From Peromyscus leucopus (Eukaryota > Chordata > Mammalia > Rodentia > Cricetidae), in assembly GCF_004664715.2 (NCBI RefSeq), contig NC_051071.1, forward strand, positions 3,993,501-4,057,500: a DNA stretch of 64,000 nucleotides, written 5' to 3'. Both the position numbers and the translations under genes were made by a program. Shown piece by piece: positions 44,541 to 55,560 of the stretch. The notes beneath the pieces are model-generated. The model was not told the DNA's origin. It searched no databases and saw nothing but the letters and a program-made list of their open reading frames with translations. Each line of letters begins with the position of its first letter. Position 1 is the first letter of the stretch.

Positions 44541-45141
44541 AGACACTGGCTATGGTAGGGCCAATTTAAAATGTTTAATAAACAAAGATTTCTGATAGAC
44601 ACATGCCAGATCCTATCAGCAGCCCTGAGGTCTCCTCCAAAAAAGATGATGGCACACAGATGACTCCACCTGGATTGTTGTAATTGTTGATCTGCCCCAT
44701 GTCTCACCCACTACCAACATTTTGCACAAACTGTGGACAAGTAGGGCACTGGAGAATTGACTGGCCTTCTTTGACTTGCCAAAGTAGGCCAGTCTCTCAA
44801 GTTCATCATATACAGGAAAGTCTCTCATATCTTCTCAATCTTGCAATAGAAGGCTGATGCTGTTTTGCATGGCAGCCAAAAAGTCAATGCTGTCCTACAT
44901 GACAGTTGAGGACTGATGCCACTCTGGGAACTCTGCCCCCAACTAAACTATTTAAACCATTGAGATCACCATAGAGGAGCCTATGGTAACCAACCAAGAA
45001 GCAGGTAAGTCCCTATCATTTTAATTGATATAGAGGCTTTTTGAATTTATCCTTCTCAGATCTCTAATGATATTTGACAGCAAACTGGTAACTAACAGTT
45101 TACCAGTAGCAAGTATACAGCTCTCTCCCCAAGGCTAAAGC
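44541..45141 (+). pseudogene. Another class I ERV gag-pro fragment
   Basis: A knuckle-like CTNCGQVGHWRIDW near 44716 and, further on, protease-like AGKSLSF near 45005 with no DTG. It is out of order with the pol upstream, so it belongs to a different element or was rearranged. An LTR begins at 45142. Confidence 0.6.
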
Positions 45142-45649
45142 TGTTGGCTATTCACCCCAACTTGGGCAGTGGAGGCTGCACAGAGAGGGGGTCACACAGA
45201 CACTCTCCTTGTAGGTCCCTCCAGAGACCTTCAGCTGCCAGACTCCACTGGTGGCAAAGCCTGACTCTTCTAGTTGCAGGAGTGGACAGGGCTGCCCTGC
45301 CCCTGAGGAACTCCAACGACCAGACCCTACCCCACAGCCATAATGGCTATTTCTAGGCCCTTGGGGTGGGATAGTGGCCAGGCCCCACCTTACAGAAAAA
45401 AATCCCATTAATCCCTGAGCTTGCATCAAGATCAGGTCACCTAATCCCTCTAATTCTCGGCTACCCTGGAAAACTCTGCCCCCTAAGAAACCTTATATAT
45501 TAGCTGGGCAGTGGTGGCTCATGCCTTTAATCCCAGCACTTGGGAGGCAGAGCCAGGTGGATCTCTGTGAGTTTGAGGCCAGCCTGGGCTACCAAGTGAG
45601 TTCCAGGAGAGGCACAAAGCTACACAGAGAAACCATGTCTCGAAAAACC

Positions 45650-45680
<31 letters not shown>

Positions 45681-45816
45681 AACCTTATATAAACTCAAAG
45701 ACAACCACCCTCCTGGGTTTTCCCATCCAATAAATCTCTTTGTGTGTTGTGTGTATGACTCTGTGGTATTCCTTGGCTCCCTACTGCCAGGATACCTTTT
45801 CTATCTGAGTTGTAAT
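45142..45816 (+). mobile_element. Class I ERV 5'-type LTR (family T) with B1
   Basis: Starts TGTTGGCTATTCACC, matching the LTR at 58141. AATAAATC near 45729 and GTATTCCTTGGCTCC near the end are shared. A B1 occupies 45500-45676. A His-like primer-binding site follows at 45825. Confidence 0.85.
45485..45691 (+). repeat. Young B1 SINE with 15-bp target duplication
   Basis: AAGAAACCTTATATA flanks it on both sides (45485-45499, 45677-45691). Same B1 type as 4017 and 39155. Confidence 0.95.
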
Positions 45817-45824
45817 ACTTATAT

Positions 45825-45842
45825 TGGTGTTGTGACTCAAAT
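45825..45842 (+). promoter_or_regulatory. Primer-binding site, tRNA-His-like
   Basis: TGGTGTTGTGACTCAAAT agrees at 14 of 18 positions with the tRNA-His-type site I recall; the differences are C/G-to-T/A transitions. Its position, nine bases after the LTR, fits. Confidence 0.6.
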
Positions 45843-45990
45843 AGAATATTTTGGTATCTGAGCTCCATCTTGGGGTCTGAGCCACACTGGGACCTTATCC
45901 CTCATCTCCAGTCCATCTGCAACAGACTCACCTTCTGTCTCATCAATTACTCAGCACACCAGTGGCAGTTAGAAGAATTTTCCCTTTAGT
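45843..45990 (+). mobile_element. Family T leader, first part
   Basis: Untranslated leader cut by the MaLR element at about 45991. Confidence 0.55.
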
Positions 45991-46216
45991 CAGTGAGGTA
46001 GTTTGAATGTAATTTTGCCCCATAATCTCACAGGGAGTGGCAATATTAGGAGGTATGACTTTGTTAGAGTGTGTATGGCCTTGTTGGAGGAAGCGTGTCA
46101 CAGTGAGGTCAGAATTGAGGATTTCTATGCTCAGGATATTGGCCAGTGTCTCAGACAACTTCCTGTAGCCTGCAAAATGTAGCACTCTCAGCTCCAGCAC
46201 CATGTCCACCTGCACA

Positions 46217-46705
46217 CTGTCATATGGTGATATGGTGATATTTTATTTGTGCTGAAATGTGATTTTATTTATATATTAATAAAGTTGCCTGGAGATCAGA
46301 GGTAAGAGCAAGCCATTTAGCAGAAGTTTGGAGGTGGTGGCACACACCCTTAATCTGATCACAGGGCAGGCAGAATGTCTGTGTGTTCAAGGACACAGCC
46401 AAACAGTGACCCAAACCTTTAATGTATCTCAGTACAAACCATAGAGACCTGGAGGTCTGTAAAGACAGGCAGTGATGAGGAAGTCATGTGGTTGGGTTTA
46501 GAAGCACTGAGAAGACAGAACAGAAAGGCAATGAAAAGACAGGACACAGGAAGAAGGTCTCTCTCGCAGGGGAAGGATAGCAGCGAGTGGTAAGATAAGG
46601 TGGCCTTAGCTCTTGGCTACTGCTCAATCTCTGGGCTTTTAACTCTTTATTTGGCTTTGTGTTTCTTAATTAATAAGACCGTTTAGAATTACATCTACAC
46701 TGTCA
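46217..46705 (+). mobile_element. Solo class II LTR ('N' type) in MaLR LTR
   Basis: LTR 46223-46699 from TATGGTGATATGG to GAATTACATCTACA. CTGTCA flanks it (46217-46222, 46700-46705). Confidence 0.9.
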
Positions 46706-47428
46706 TTTCCCTCCCATGATGATAATGGACTGAACCTCTGAAACTGTAAGTGAACCACCTTCAATTAAATTTTTTGTAAGAGTTGCTGTGATCATGGTGT
46801 CTTTTCACAGGAATAAAAACCTTAACAATACAGAAGTTGATACCAGGGACAGGGTTATTGCTGTGATAAGTCTGACCATGTGTTTGGAGGAATTTAGACT
46901 TTTGTACTTTGGGTTATGAAAGCACTGGAATGCTTTAAGTACTGCTTAATGGGCCATACTAGTAAGAGCAAGGAAGACAGTGGTGCTGAGAGTTATTTGA
47001 ACTGGGGGCCTGGCTCGAGAGGTTTCAGGGGAGAAGAATTTTAGTATTTGCATAGAGATCACTCTTTTGATAATCTGGTGAAGAAATGGCTGCCTTTTGC
47101 TCTTGTCCAAAGATTCTGCCTGAGGCTAAAGTGAAGAATTTTGGATTAATTATGTAGGCAGAGGAAATCTCAGGACATCCTAGTATAGACTCCATTTTGT
47201 GATTATTAGTGTTAACTCTAATGAATATTAATAATGAAAAGGAGCAACCTGAGCAGGGTAAATTACAAAATGTAAAATCTAAGGAGAAAAGGAATGCCAT
47301 AAAGCATTATGGAACTAAGTCATATGTTCAAGGAGATTAACAGATTAAAAAATGGAATAAAAGGCAGGGCAAGATCCCACCCAGCTATGTTTCCAAATTG
47401 TGAAAAGGAATTAAAGAAAATCTTAAAG

Positions 47429-47543
47429 CCAGGTATGGTGGTGCATGCCTTTAATCCCAGCACCTGAAAGGTGGAGGCTGGCATATCTCTGATTTTGAGG
47501 CCAGCCTGGTCTACAGAGCAAGCTTCAGGACAGCCAGACTTAG
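47429..47543 (+). repeat. B1 SINE, truncated
   Basis: GCCAGGTATGGTGGTGCATG to CAGGACAGCCAGACTTAG. Confidence 0.85.
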
Positions 47544-48575
47544 GAGATGAAGGACTGAAATCTGGTGAAGATGTAATTGAATGAGGGGGCCATGTTCTAA
47601 TACCAGCAAGTAGCAGAACTTGGCAGCTTTAGCCATGTGTTTCTGGCTTTAGACGTAAGGATAGAAGAATTGGGTTATGAAATTTGTCTTCCTGCCTAAA
47701 GAAAGCCACTGAGGCCAGGCATGTGTCAGGGGTTTCCCTGAATGGAGGCCTAGTAGAGAGGCTACTGTGTGAAGCTGTAAAGTTGAAGCCTGGATTACTT
47801 TGGATACCTCAAAATGTTAGAGATGCCCGAGTTGTAGGATACCTGATGAGGAGAGGTACTAACATGAAGTGGAACCAGCCCAAGAGAAAGAAGGATGTTG
47901 CAGTTAAATTTGCATGTTCTGATATCAGCCATGAAGATGTAGAGTTTGGAGTCTGCCCATCTGGCTTTTGGTCTGGCTTTGGCCCAGGATTTCCTCACTA
48001 TGCTCCCTCCCCCACTTTTCAGAACAGTAATGCATATCCTGTGCCATTATATGGTGGAAGTATGTGATCTGATTTTTTTTATTTTTATTTTACAGGAGAT
48101 TGCAATTAAGAGATTACATGTTTCAGAAGAGACTTTGAACTTTGTAACAAGTTTTGGACTGTTATTGACTATGGGACTTCAGAAGTTGGACAATGCATTT
48201 TTCATTATGATAATTGTTGTATGTTTATGGGGGCCAGGGAGTGAAATATGGTAGTTTGGATGTAATTGGCCCCATAATCTTATAAGGAGTGGCACTATTA
48301 GGTGGGTATGGCTTTGTTGGAGGAAGTGTGTGGTTGGGCTTTGAGGATTCCTATGCTCAGGATAATGGTCAGTGTCTCAGTCAACTTCCTGTAGCCTGCA
48401 AAAATGTAGCACTCTCAGCTCTAGCACCACATCTGCCTGCATGCCACCATGCTCTACACCATGATAATAATGGACTGAATCTCTGAAACTGTAAGCTAGC
48501 CACCCCAATTAAATATTTTCTTTATAAGAGTTGCCACGGTCATGGTGTCTCTTCACAGCAATAAAAATGAAGATA

Positions 48576-48769
48576 CTTATTATAAACATTTTCCTGATCC
48601 GAGGAAGTGACTATTGAGCATCTGGCACTGCTCTGATGCTGTTGCATGTGCTCTGATGCTGTTGTGTGTGGAGGTACCCCCAACCATGGTCCTTAAGGCT
48701 ATGGTTAGCCCTCTTCCCCTGACATTATTCCCTTATCCATGAGCTACAATCTTTTTTTTTAATTTAATT

Positions 48770-48807
<38 letters not shown>

Positions 48808-49492
48808 TTACAATACCATTCAGTTCTACATATCAGCCATGGGTTCCCCTCTTCTCCCCCTCCCACCCCCTCCCCTTACCCCCAGCCTACCCTCCATTCC
48901 CACCTCTTCCAGGACAAGTCCTCCCCCTAGGACTGCGATCAACCTGGTAGACTCAGTCCAGGGCATGAGCTACAATCTTACAGTTTGCTTAGGTCCAACT
49001 GGGGTTTTGTGACCTTTTCCTGTATTCTTTTCTCATCTTCCCTTTATTGCTATCTGCAATCCCACAGTTCCTCTAGGCTTCCATGGCTTTTGCAATTTCA
49101 TTTTCTGACCCTTTGCTGTGGATGTGACACCCCTCACAGAACTCAATCTTTGTCCTTACCTCCTGGCCTCTACAAAAGCTCTGGTACCAGGTGCCAAGTC
49201 TCTCCTCTAGCTTAGGCACACTAATCCCTTGACCCCCATTGAGTGCAGCACTGACATGCTGAATAGTTTGGATCTTGTTTGGTCTCCACTGAGTCCTAGG
49301 GACACCTGTGGCTGCAGGCTTCAATAACATTTTTCCTGCCCTTCTCTCATCTGTCGGAATGGTATCTTCCATACCCTCTCATTTCCCCTTGGGATGCCTT
49401 TTAGAAAACCTTCAGCCTTTCCACCTGGCATCTGACCCAAAGGGCCTTAAACTTGTTCATCTTTGCAATCAAATTTGTCCTCAATACCCCTT
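48576..49492 (+). pseudogene. gag: Family T leader and gag matrix start
   Basis: Leader resumes after the MaLR, interrupted by an L1 tail at 48754. From about 49382 a gammaretrovirus-type matrix segment is readable (PLGCLLENLQPFHLA, then LVHLCNQICPQYPF). It is cut at 49492 by the class II LTR. No upstream MGN start is visible. Confidence 0.72.
48738..48979 (-). mobile_element. L1 3'UTR insertion with target duplication
   Basis: Antisense L1 3' end 48754-48963 with T-rich left end and (AT)n at 48776-48800. CATGAGCTACAATCTT flanks it (48738-48753, 48964-48979). Confidence 0.9.
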
Positions 49493-49804
49493 TGTTGTGG
49501 GATATTTTGATCACATTCTGATGCTCCCAAGACCACCATAAAGTTTGCTTTGAGTCAGAGGATGGAATTAGCTACTAGATGACAAAAATTAGCCATATAG
49601 GTTTTGAAGGACTGAAGACTGATAGAGAGACAGAGAAAGCAGTAGGGTGGGGCTTAGAGAGAATCTCTGGCATTTTGGATCAAGGAATGAGATATATATA
49701 TAGACAAAGTAGGTCACTGGTGGCTTCTCTGATCATTCAGATTCTTATCCCAATATCTGACTCCCAAGTTATTATTGATAAAGTATAATTAGATAAATGC
49801 TTCA
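49493..49804 (+). mobile_element. Class II provirus 5' LTR (copy M)
   Basis: Starts TGTTGTGGGATATTTTG, contains TTGAGTCAGAGG as in related LTRs and ends AAATGCTTCA. Followed by a primer-binding site. Confidence 0.78.
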
Positions 49805-49806
49805 TT

Positions 49807-49824
49807 TGGTGTCCAACTTGGGGC
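49807..49824 (+). promoter_or_regulatory. Primer-binding site, tRNA-Lys-like
   Basis: TGGTGTCCAACTTGGGGC, two bases after the LTR. Confidence 0.7.
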
Positions 49825-50229
49825 AGGAGATCATGAGCTAGCTGCTGGTTGGTGGCTTTGTAGGCACCAGAGCTGCTGCCATGGCTGGCTCTTTCTCTCC
49901 TCCACCCAGGCACTCTGCATCCTCTCTACAACAGCATCTAGCTGCCACCTATCCCAGAGTTCTTTGCATGTTTCATGCTGTATAGCAGCAACCAGCATCA
50001 CACTTCACTGTCATCATCAGCAGATCATGAGATACCTGGGAATTCTTAAGGTGGGGGACTTAGTTTTAAAGATGTTCCCCCCAACATTAAGAATGGGGAA
50101 CAATAATATAATGCAGGGATTTGGTTCCTGTATGATTCCACAATGGATGGTGTGAAAATTGAAAAATTAAATGAAGGAATAATCAACTTAGATGTGATTG
50201 ACATAATGTTGATTATAATCATTATCATT

Positions 50230-51410
50230 TTGGTAATTAATATTTTATCCTTTAAAAAGTTGTTTGATATCAATGCCAAATGCAAAAAAAATTGCTGAAA
50301 GGACACAATCCTTAGAAAGATTTATTAATTAAGCTAACAAAAATATTAACACAGAGATGGAGAAGTTTACAGCAGAACCTACTGCACCACTGCATTATGA
50401 AACTGAAGAGGAATGCCCTAAGATTATTAGAAAACCAACCTTAATTTATCTAGTTATCCAAGAACAACCACAGATGATATGCACCCCAAAGGCTATTCAG
50501 AAGTTAACTGGGATCTTAGAGAAATGTTAGGTTTGAAGAGGTTTAAGGAAGCAATATTTTCACATAGTATGCATTCACCTTTTGTAAATTAGATGTTAAA
50601 TTCATGGGTTACTCAGAAGAGAATCATTCAACAAGACTGGAAATATTTAGTTACAGCAGTATTGGAAACTGGTCCTCAGTTACAATTGAAAACAACATGG
50701 AGAAAGGAAGTTAGGGTCATAGAAGAATTGAGTAGGGCTAGAGATATGGAAATTTTCCAACAACACCCTCTCAGTGAGGGCCAATTTGCTGATTTGCAAA
50801 GATGGATTACATTGGATGATCACACCTTGGCTCTATGCCATACAACAGCTTTGAATGCTTGGAACAGGGTTGGAGAATCAGGAAAGAGGACTGGGTCATT
50901 TACTAAATTTACACAATGCCCAAAAGAAGCCTTCACTGATTTTTTTCTTACAAAGATTAGCTTCATCTGTAAATAGAATATCAGATCCATATATTAATTA
51001 GACAAATATTAATTGAATAGTTGGCTTTTGAAAATGATAATTCAGAATTCAAAATGGTAATTAGGCCTCTAAAGGAAAGATTAGTACCAATAGATGAATG
51101 GGTTAGAAATACAGCTGATATAGGAACTCACACTTATGATGATACTTGGATAGAAGAAGCGATTTCCAAAAAAATGCTTAAGAAAAGATGTTAGATCTTT
51201 AATTGTGGTAAATCAGGTCATCTGAAAAGGGATTATAGCAAGACATTCCTAGAAACAATGATTTTTCTATAGCTATATGCAGAAGGTGTGGTAAAGGTTG
51301 GCATTGGACTAATGAATGCATATCAATCTGGGACAGGCAAGGTACCCCTTTGGCATTGGGAAATGCCTTAGAGGCCTCATGCATGTTCCTGTGTCAAATT
51401 TGGTTTAATA
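50230..51410 (+). pseudogene. gag: Class II provirus gag (copy M)
   Basis: Same gag family as 35906. A 127-codon open stretch starts at 50593 in the capsid (ILNSWVTQ-like reading, WKYLVTAVLETGPQL). A major homology region is near 50925 (KEAFTDFF). Two nucleocapsid knuckles follow at 51190-51320; the first (C-x2-C, GHLKRDY) is degraded and the second reads CRRCGKGWHWTNEC-like. Broken by shifts and stops. Confidence 0.82.
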
Positions 51411-51880
51411 ATTTCCTGTCAGCAAGAGGAAATTTCTTCACAGAGCAATTAAAAGACTTAATGTCTGCTGTGAAAAACCATATCGCTCTGGATGACAGAA
51501 TAGCTTCATTAGATAAAACAAAAATTTCAGGAGAGACCATAAAACAAGTATTGTTATTGAGGGTTTGCTAAACATAGAGGTAGATGTGACAACACTTTCA
51601 TCAAAATCATGGCTTTCAAATTGGCCTCTTCAGGAGTTAAATGTTCAGCTTCTAGGGATTGGACTTAATCTCAATTAAAATAAGTGCAAGATGGGTGGAG
51701 TGTATAGGCCCAGAAGAGGAAAATCAAAGCCATATGTGGCTAAGATAGCAATGGATTTAGGATGTGAGTTATTACAGCAATGGAAACAACAGATTAACAT
51801 TCCTCCAATCTCAGAAACAAACCATAACCTAACATATGCTTCTGAGAAAAATATTAAAACATATTATTAAGGATAGTCAC
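51411..51880 (+). pseudogene. pro: Class II provirus protease region (copy M)
   Basis: Region between gag and RT. A frame starting near 51400 runs to 51571 with no DTG recognised. Assigned by position mainly. Confidence 0.45.
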
Positions 51881-52745
51881 TGACTATTCAGGTTGTGCAT
51901 AAACAAGGCACAAGAGTTGTCAATCTTTCAAAGGTACCAAAAGCCCTACCTTTAAAATGGTTAACTGACAAATGTGTCTGGGTGGAACAATGGTCTATGA
52001 CATCAGAAAAATTATTGGCATTAGAACAGCTGGTACAGGAACAGCTAAATGCTCAATATATTGAAGAATCAACTAGTTCTTGGAATTCTCCTATATTTGT
52101 CATTAAAAAGAAATCTGAAAATGGAGAATGCTAACAGATTTTAGAGCCATAAATAAGGTGATTCAGCCAATGGGCTCTTTATAGTCTGGAATTTCCTTGC
52201 CTTCTCTATTGCCTAAAGGGTGGTCTATTATAGTGATTGATTTAAAGGACTTCTTTTTTTAACTATACCTTAACAAGAACAGGATAGAGAAAATTTACTT
52301 TCACAGTGCCTACTTATAATAATTCCTAGCCTGTTAAAAGATACCAGTGGAAAGTTCCTCCACAAGGGATGTTAAACATATTTACCTTGTGTCAATATTT
52401 TATATAACAATCATTGGAAATAATTTATAAACAATTTTCTCATTCTATAATTTACTATTATATAGATGATATCTTACTGATTCAGACTTAGATACTTTAG
52501 AAAAAGTGTTTGAAGAAGTATAGAAGAATTTGGCTTGTTGAAAATTACAAATTGTTCCTGAAAAAATACAAAGAGGAGATTCTATTAATTACCTAGGATA
52601 TAAGATACATTTACAAAAATTTAACCAAAGAAAGTACAAATCAGGAGAGAGCAATTATGATCTCTTAATGATTTTCAAAAATTGCTGGAAGATATTAACT
52701 GGCTATGGCCCAAATTGGATTGACAACTCAATAATTAAGTAATTT
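51881..52745 (+). pseudogene. pol: Class II provirus reverse transcriptase (copy M)
   Basis: Opening ALPLKWLTDKCVWVEQW and LVQEQLNAQYIEESTSSWNS at 51945-52090, then the palm with YYIDDILL near 52455, so the Y-x-D-D motif is retained. Frame is broken at 52132 and again downstream. Homology ends near 52745; RNase H and integrase of this copy are absent. Confidence 0.85.
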
Positions 52746-53589
52746 ATTTCAAACCTTATCCAAGGTTGATTTTATTAACGCAGTCTCAGGTTCCACAGTG
52801 CAATCAAATGTCCCTCAACATCATCTCAGGTCCCTGTTCAGGAGCATCTCTGCTGTGCTTCTACTGTAGCCCTGGTTCAAATGCTGAGATAGGGAAGGGG
52901 TGTCTGTGCAAAGAAATGAAGTAGTGTAAGACCACCAAATGAATTTCACACAAGTATCTGGCCCTGAATAGCTCAAGCTGTCTTTATTTATACTTTAAAA
53001 ACAAAACAAGTATGATTTTTCATACTAACAAACATGTTTTTCCTAGACTCCAACATTAACCTTCACACACACAAAAAAAAATGTGTCAAATGTGTTTTCC
53101 CCCAACTTTCACTTCAAAATATCTTTTAAACCAAAACCAACACTTACCATTTTGCTAGCCTAGCCAAATATTGAGCCTGGTAAATCCTGTCTTTACAAAG
53201 GTAAAAAGTGATAAATATAGCCACACACCTTTCAAGTACAACAATATGGTTCAAAACTTAACAAAGTATATTTACAGAAATAGGGGTGATCTATCATAAG
53301 ATGCCTTTATTCAGTTAGCTTGCACTTCTTCAACTGCTCACCAATCCTGTCAGTACTTAAATAGAACAGTTCCAGGGTCTGGAGTGACAGCTGGTATTTC
53401 CAGATGAGTAATCTGAGAAGCATCAATCCCAAAAGAATTTTAGTGGAAAATATTTGAGAAAAAATGGGATTTCAAAAAATGATCACAACTTTCCATGTGT
53501 GACTAACAAAGCAACACTAAAAATTGCCTAGAGAATCATCAACATTATGAAAGAGAAGAGAATGTAGAGGTCTTGTAGTCCCAGCAGTA
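52746..53589. other. Unassigned; possible minus-strand retrocopy end
   Basis: On minus, 53490-52965 reads like the 3' end of a cellular transcript: a short frame ending EQLKKCKLTE before a stop, then about 350 bp of UTR-like text with AATAAA near 52982. No A-tail or duplication was found and the gene is not recognised. 52746-52960 is unassigned. Confidence 0.3.
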
Positions 53590-54310
53590 TCCTGTACTGT
53601 CCCAGAGTCCACTGGTCCTTGCCGAGTGAGACTGTCTCTAAAAGTTTTGCCTTATGGAGACCCATTGAACAAGTACTCATACATTGATACAACACTAGGC
53701 TCCATGGCTCCCAACACTGGGTCACCCATTGCTGTCTTCTTTCCTCACCATTTGTCCCACTTTCTAACATACAATGATCTCCAAACACTACTACCTCAAG
53801 TGTTCTCTTTCTTCAGGTAACATTGGTAGAGAACACTGTACTTACCCTTCAGCCATACCTACTTCTTAACATTTCAAATCTCCTCCCTGATCTGTCCTGG
53901 AGTACTTCCCATCTTACTTTTGCATTGAGACCCTAAAAGAGTTATTACCTCATCCTACACATATACTTGTTACAAAGATGGCAGCTTTTTCCTACATGGA
54001 GAAGTATTAAGAGCTGTATATGCTATTGTTTTAGACACTATAGTGGTTGAAGCACAGGCCCTTCCAGCCCTAACCACAAACCAACAAATTAATAGCTCTT
54101 TTTCACAACTTTCAACTAGCAAAGGGACAGTCCCTAAACCTTATACAGACTCCAAGTGTGCTTTGCACATCCTCTTGTCACATGCAGCTATTTGGAAGGA
54201 GCATAGGCTACTAACAATAAAAGGAGGGTCCATAACCAATTCAGACCAAGTTATGGTCCTCCTAGAGGATTCTCATTTTCCCATGGCCATAAAAATTGTC
54301 CACTGTTGAT
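53590..54310 (+). pseudogene. pol: Family T pol: end of RT and RNase H
   Basis: RNase H readable as CYKDGSFF near 53968 (a DGS as in the usual TDGS start), then PYTDSKCALHILLSHAAIW near 54140 with the DS motif. An 88-codon open stretch remains at 54043-54309. RT proper is missing upstream, where the class II provirus now ends. Confidence 0.78.
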
Positions 54311-55560
54311 CACACCAAGTAAACAATTTCATGATTTCCAAGGGAAATAACCTAGCTGATGAGGTGGCTAAAGCTGTGGCTTACACATTACAGTGTACTC
54401 TCATTTTACAACCCACATATTTGTTATCATCACCAGATACTAGAAAAATGTTATCCTATTTGCACAAGATCTTTCACCCTAATAGCCAGGGTTTGTCTCA
54501 ATTTATTAAAACTTATTCATAGCCTACCCCTGAGAATCTATCTTTTCTAAATACTATCAATGCTTTATGTAAAATTTGCCGGACTTCTAATCCCACCTCC
54601 AGGCATCAGAGTCTCTTTTTCCCCACTCATCAAACCAGAGGCTCCCTCCCTGGGTTGCACTAGCAACTTGACTTCACCAACATGAACACAGTTAGATGTT
54701 TCAGATACCTTTTGATCCTGGTAGACACATTCTCAGGATGAGTAGAGGCTTTCTCCATTGCTAATAAAAGATCCCAGATAGGTTCTGGAGAGATGACTCA
54801 GTGGTTAAGAGCAAATTGGCTGCTCTTCCGGAGGTACTGAGCTCAATTTGCAGCAACCACATGGTAGCACACAACCATCTATAATGGGATCTAATACCCT
54901 GTTCTGTTTGATGCCCTCTTACGTCATTCAGGCATACATGCAAAGAGAACACTCATAAGTATCAATAAATAAATCTTTAAACAAAGACAAAAGTTTCTAA
55001 TCTCTTTTTCAGGGAGATTGTCACTGGTTTCAGAGTTTCAACTTTCCTTCAATCAGATAATGGATTTACCTCTCAAATCTCTCAAACTTTAACCAAAGCC
55101 CTTAACATCTCATATGGTTTCCATATCCCATCTATTGCCAGTCTTTAGGAATGGTTGAACAAACCAACAGATCTCTAAATACTATTCTTATCAAACTCTC
55201 CCAAGAACTTCACACCTACTGGCTAGAACTCCTGAGAGTAAGAACCTTCAAAAGAAACTCCTCTTCATCTCCCCTTTTGAGGTCATGTATGGATAGCTTA
55301 TTCTGCCTCTTGGCCTCACATCTCAGCTGTCACCTTTCCCCAATCACATTTTTATCCACTTGTTACACTATCATTGCACATTCCTTTGGAGAAGGGGATC
55401 CCTCCCGGTGGGGCTAGAAGGGGACCCGCCCGGTGGCCAGAGCCTGTGGCCAAGTTGGGCAGGTCTTCCCAGAGTGGCTGGTGCCCAGGGATGGGGTCCG
55501 GGTTGGACCTGGATACTCACCTCTGGTCCAGAAGCTCCTTTGGAACTTTACCCACTATCA
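54311..55560 (+). pseudogene. pol: Family T integrase, split by a B2
   Basis: LADEVAK near 54350 ends RNase H. Catalytic-core text ILVDTFSG near 54716 has the first Asp. After the B2, FLQSDNGFTSQIS near 55050 has the second, and MVEQTNRSL near 55151 the Glu. The three acidic residues are therefore still visible, but in different frames with stops between. A GC-rich C-terminal part follows (55390-55520). Confidence 0.8.
54783..54985 (+). repeat. B2 SINE in integrase
   Basis: TCTGGAGAGATGACTCAGTG, CAACCACATGGTAGCACACA, and an AATAAATAAATC tail. Confidence 0.92.

Larger units (their letters stand above)
45991..48575 (+). mobile_element. Complete MaLR element
   Basis: 5' LTR about 45991-46832 (including a nested LTR), internal 46833-48246, 3' LTR 48247-48575. 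Both LTRs share GTAGTTTGRATGTAATT, the ATAATGGACTGAA block and the AAGAGTTGC end. The internal region starts GAAGTTGATACCAGGGACAG, like the conserved MaLR start, and has no gag or pol frame. A B1 lies at 47429-47543. No clear 5-bp target duplication was found. Confidence 0.8.

Noticed and set aside
52965..53490. Naming a host gene for the minus-strand UTR-like text
   Set aside because: No gene recognised, no A-tail or duplication; left as a low-confidence note.
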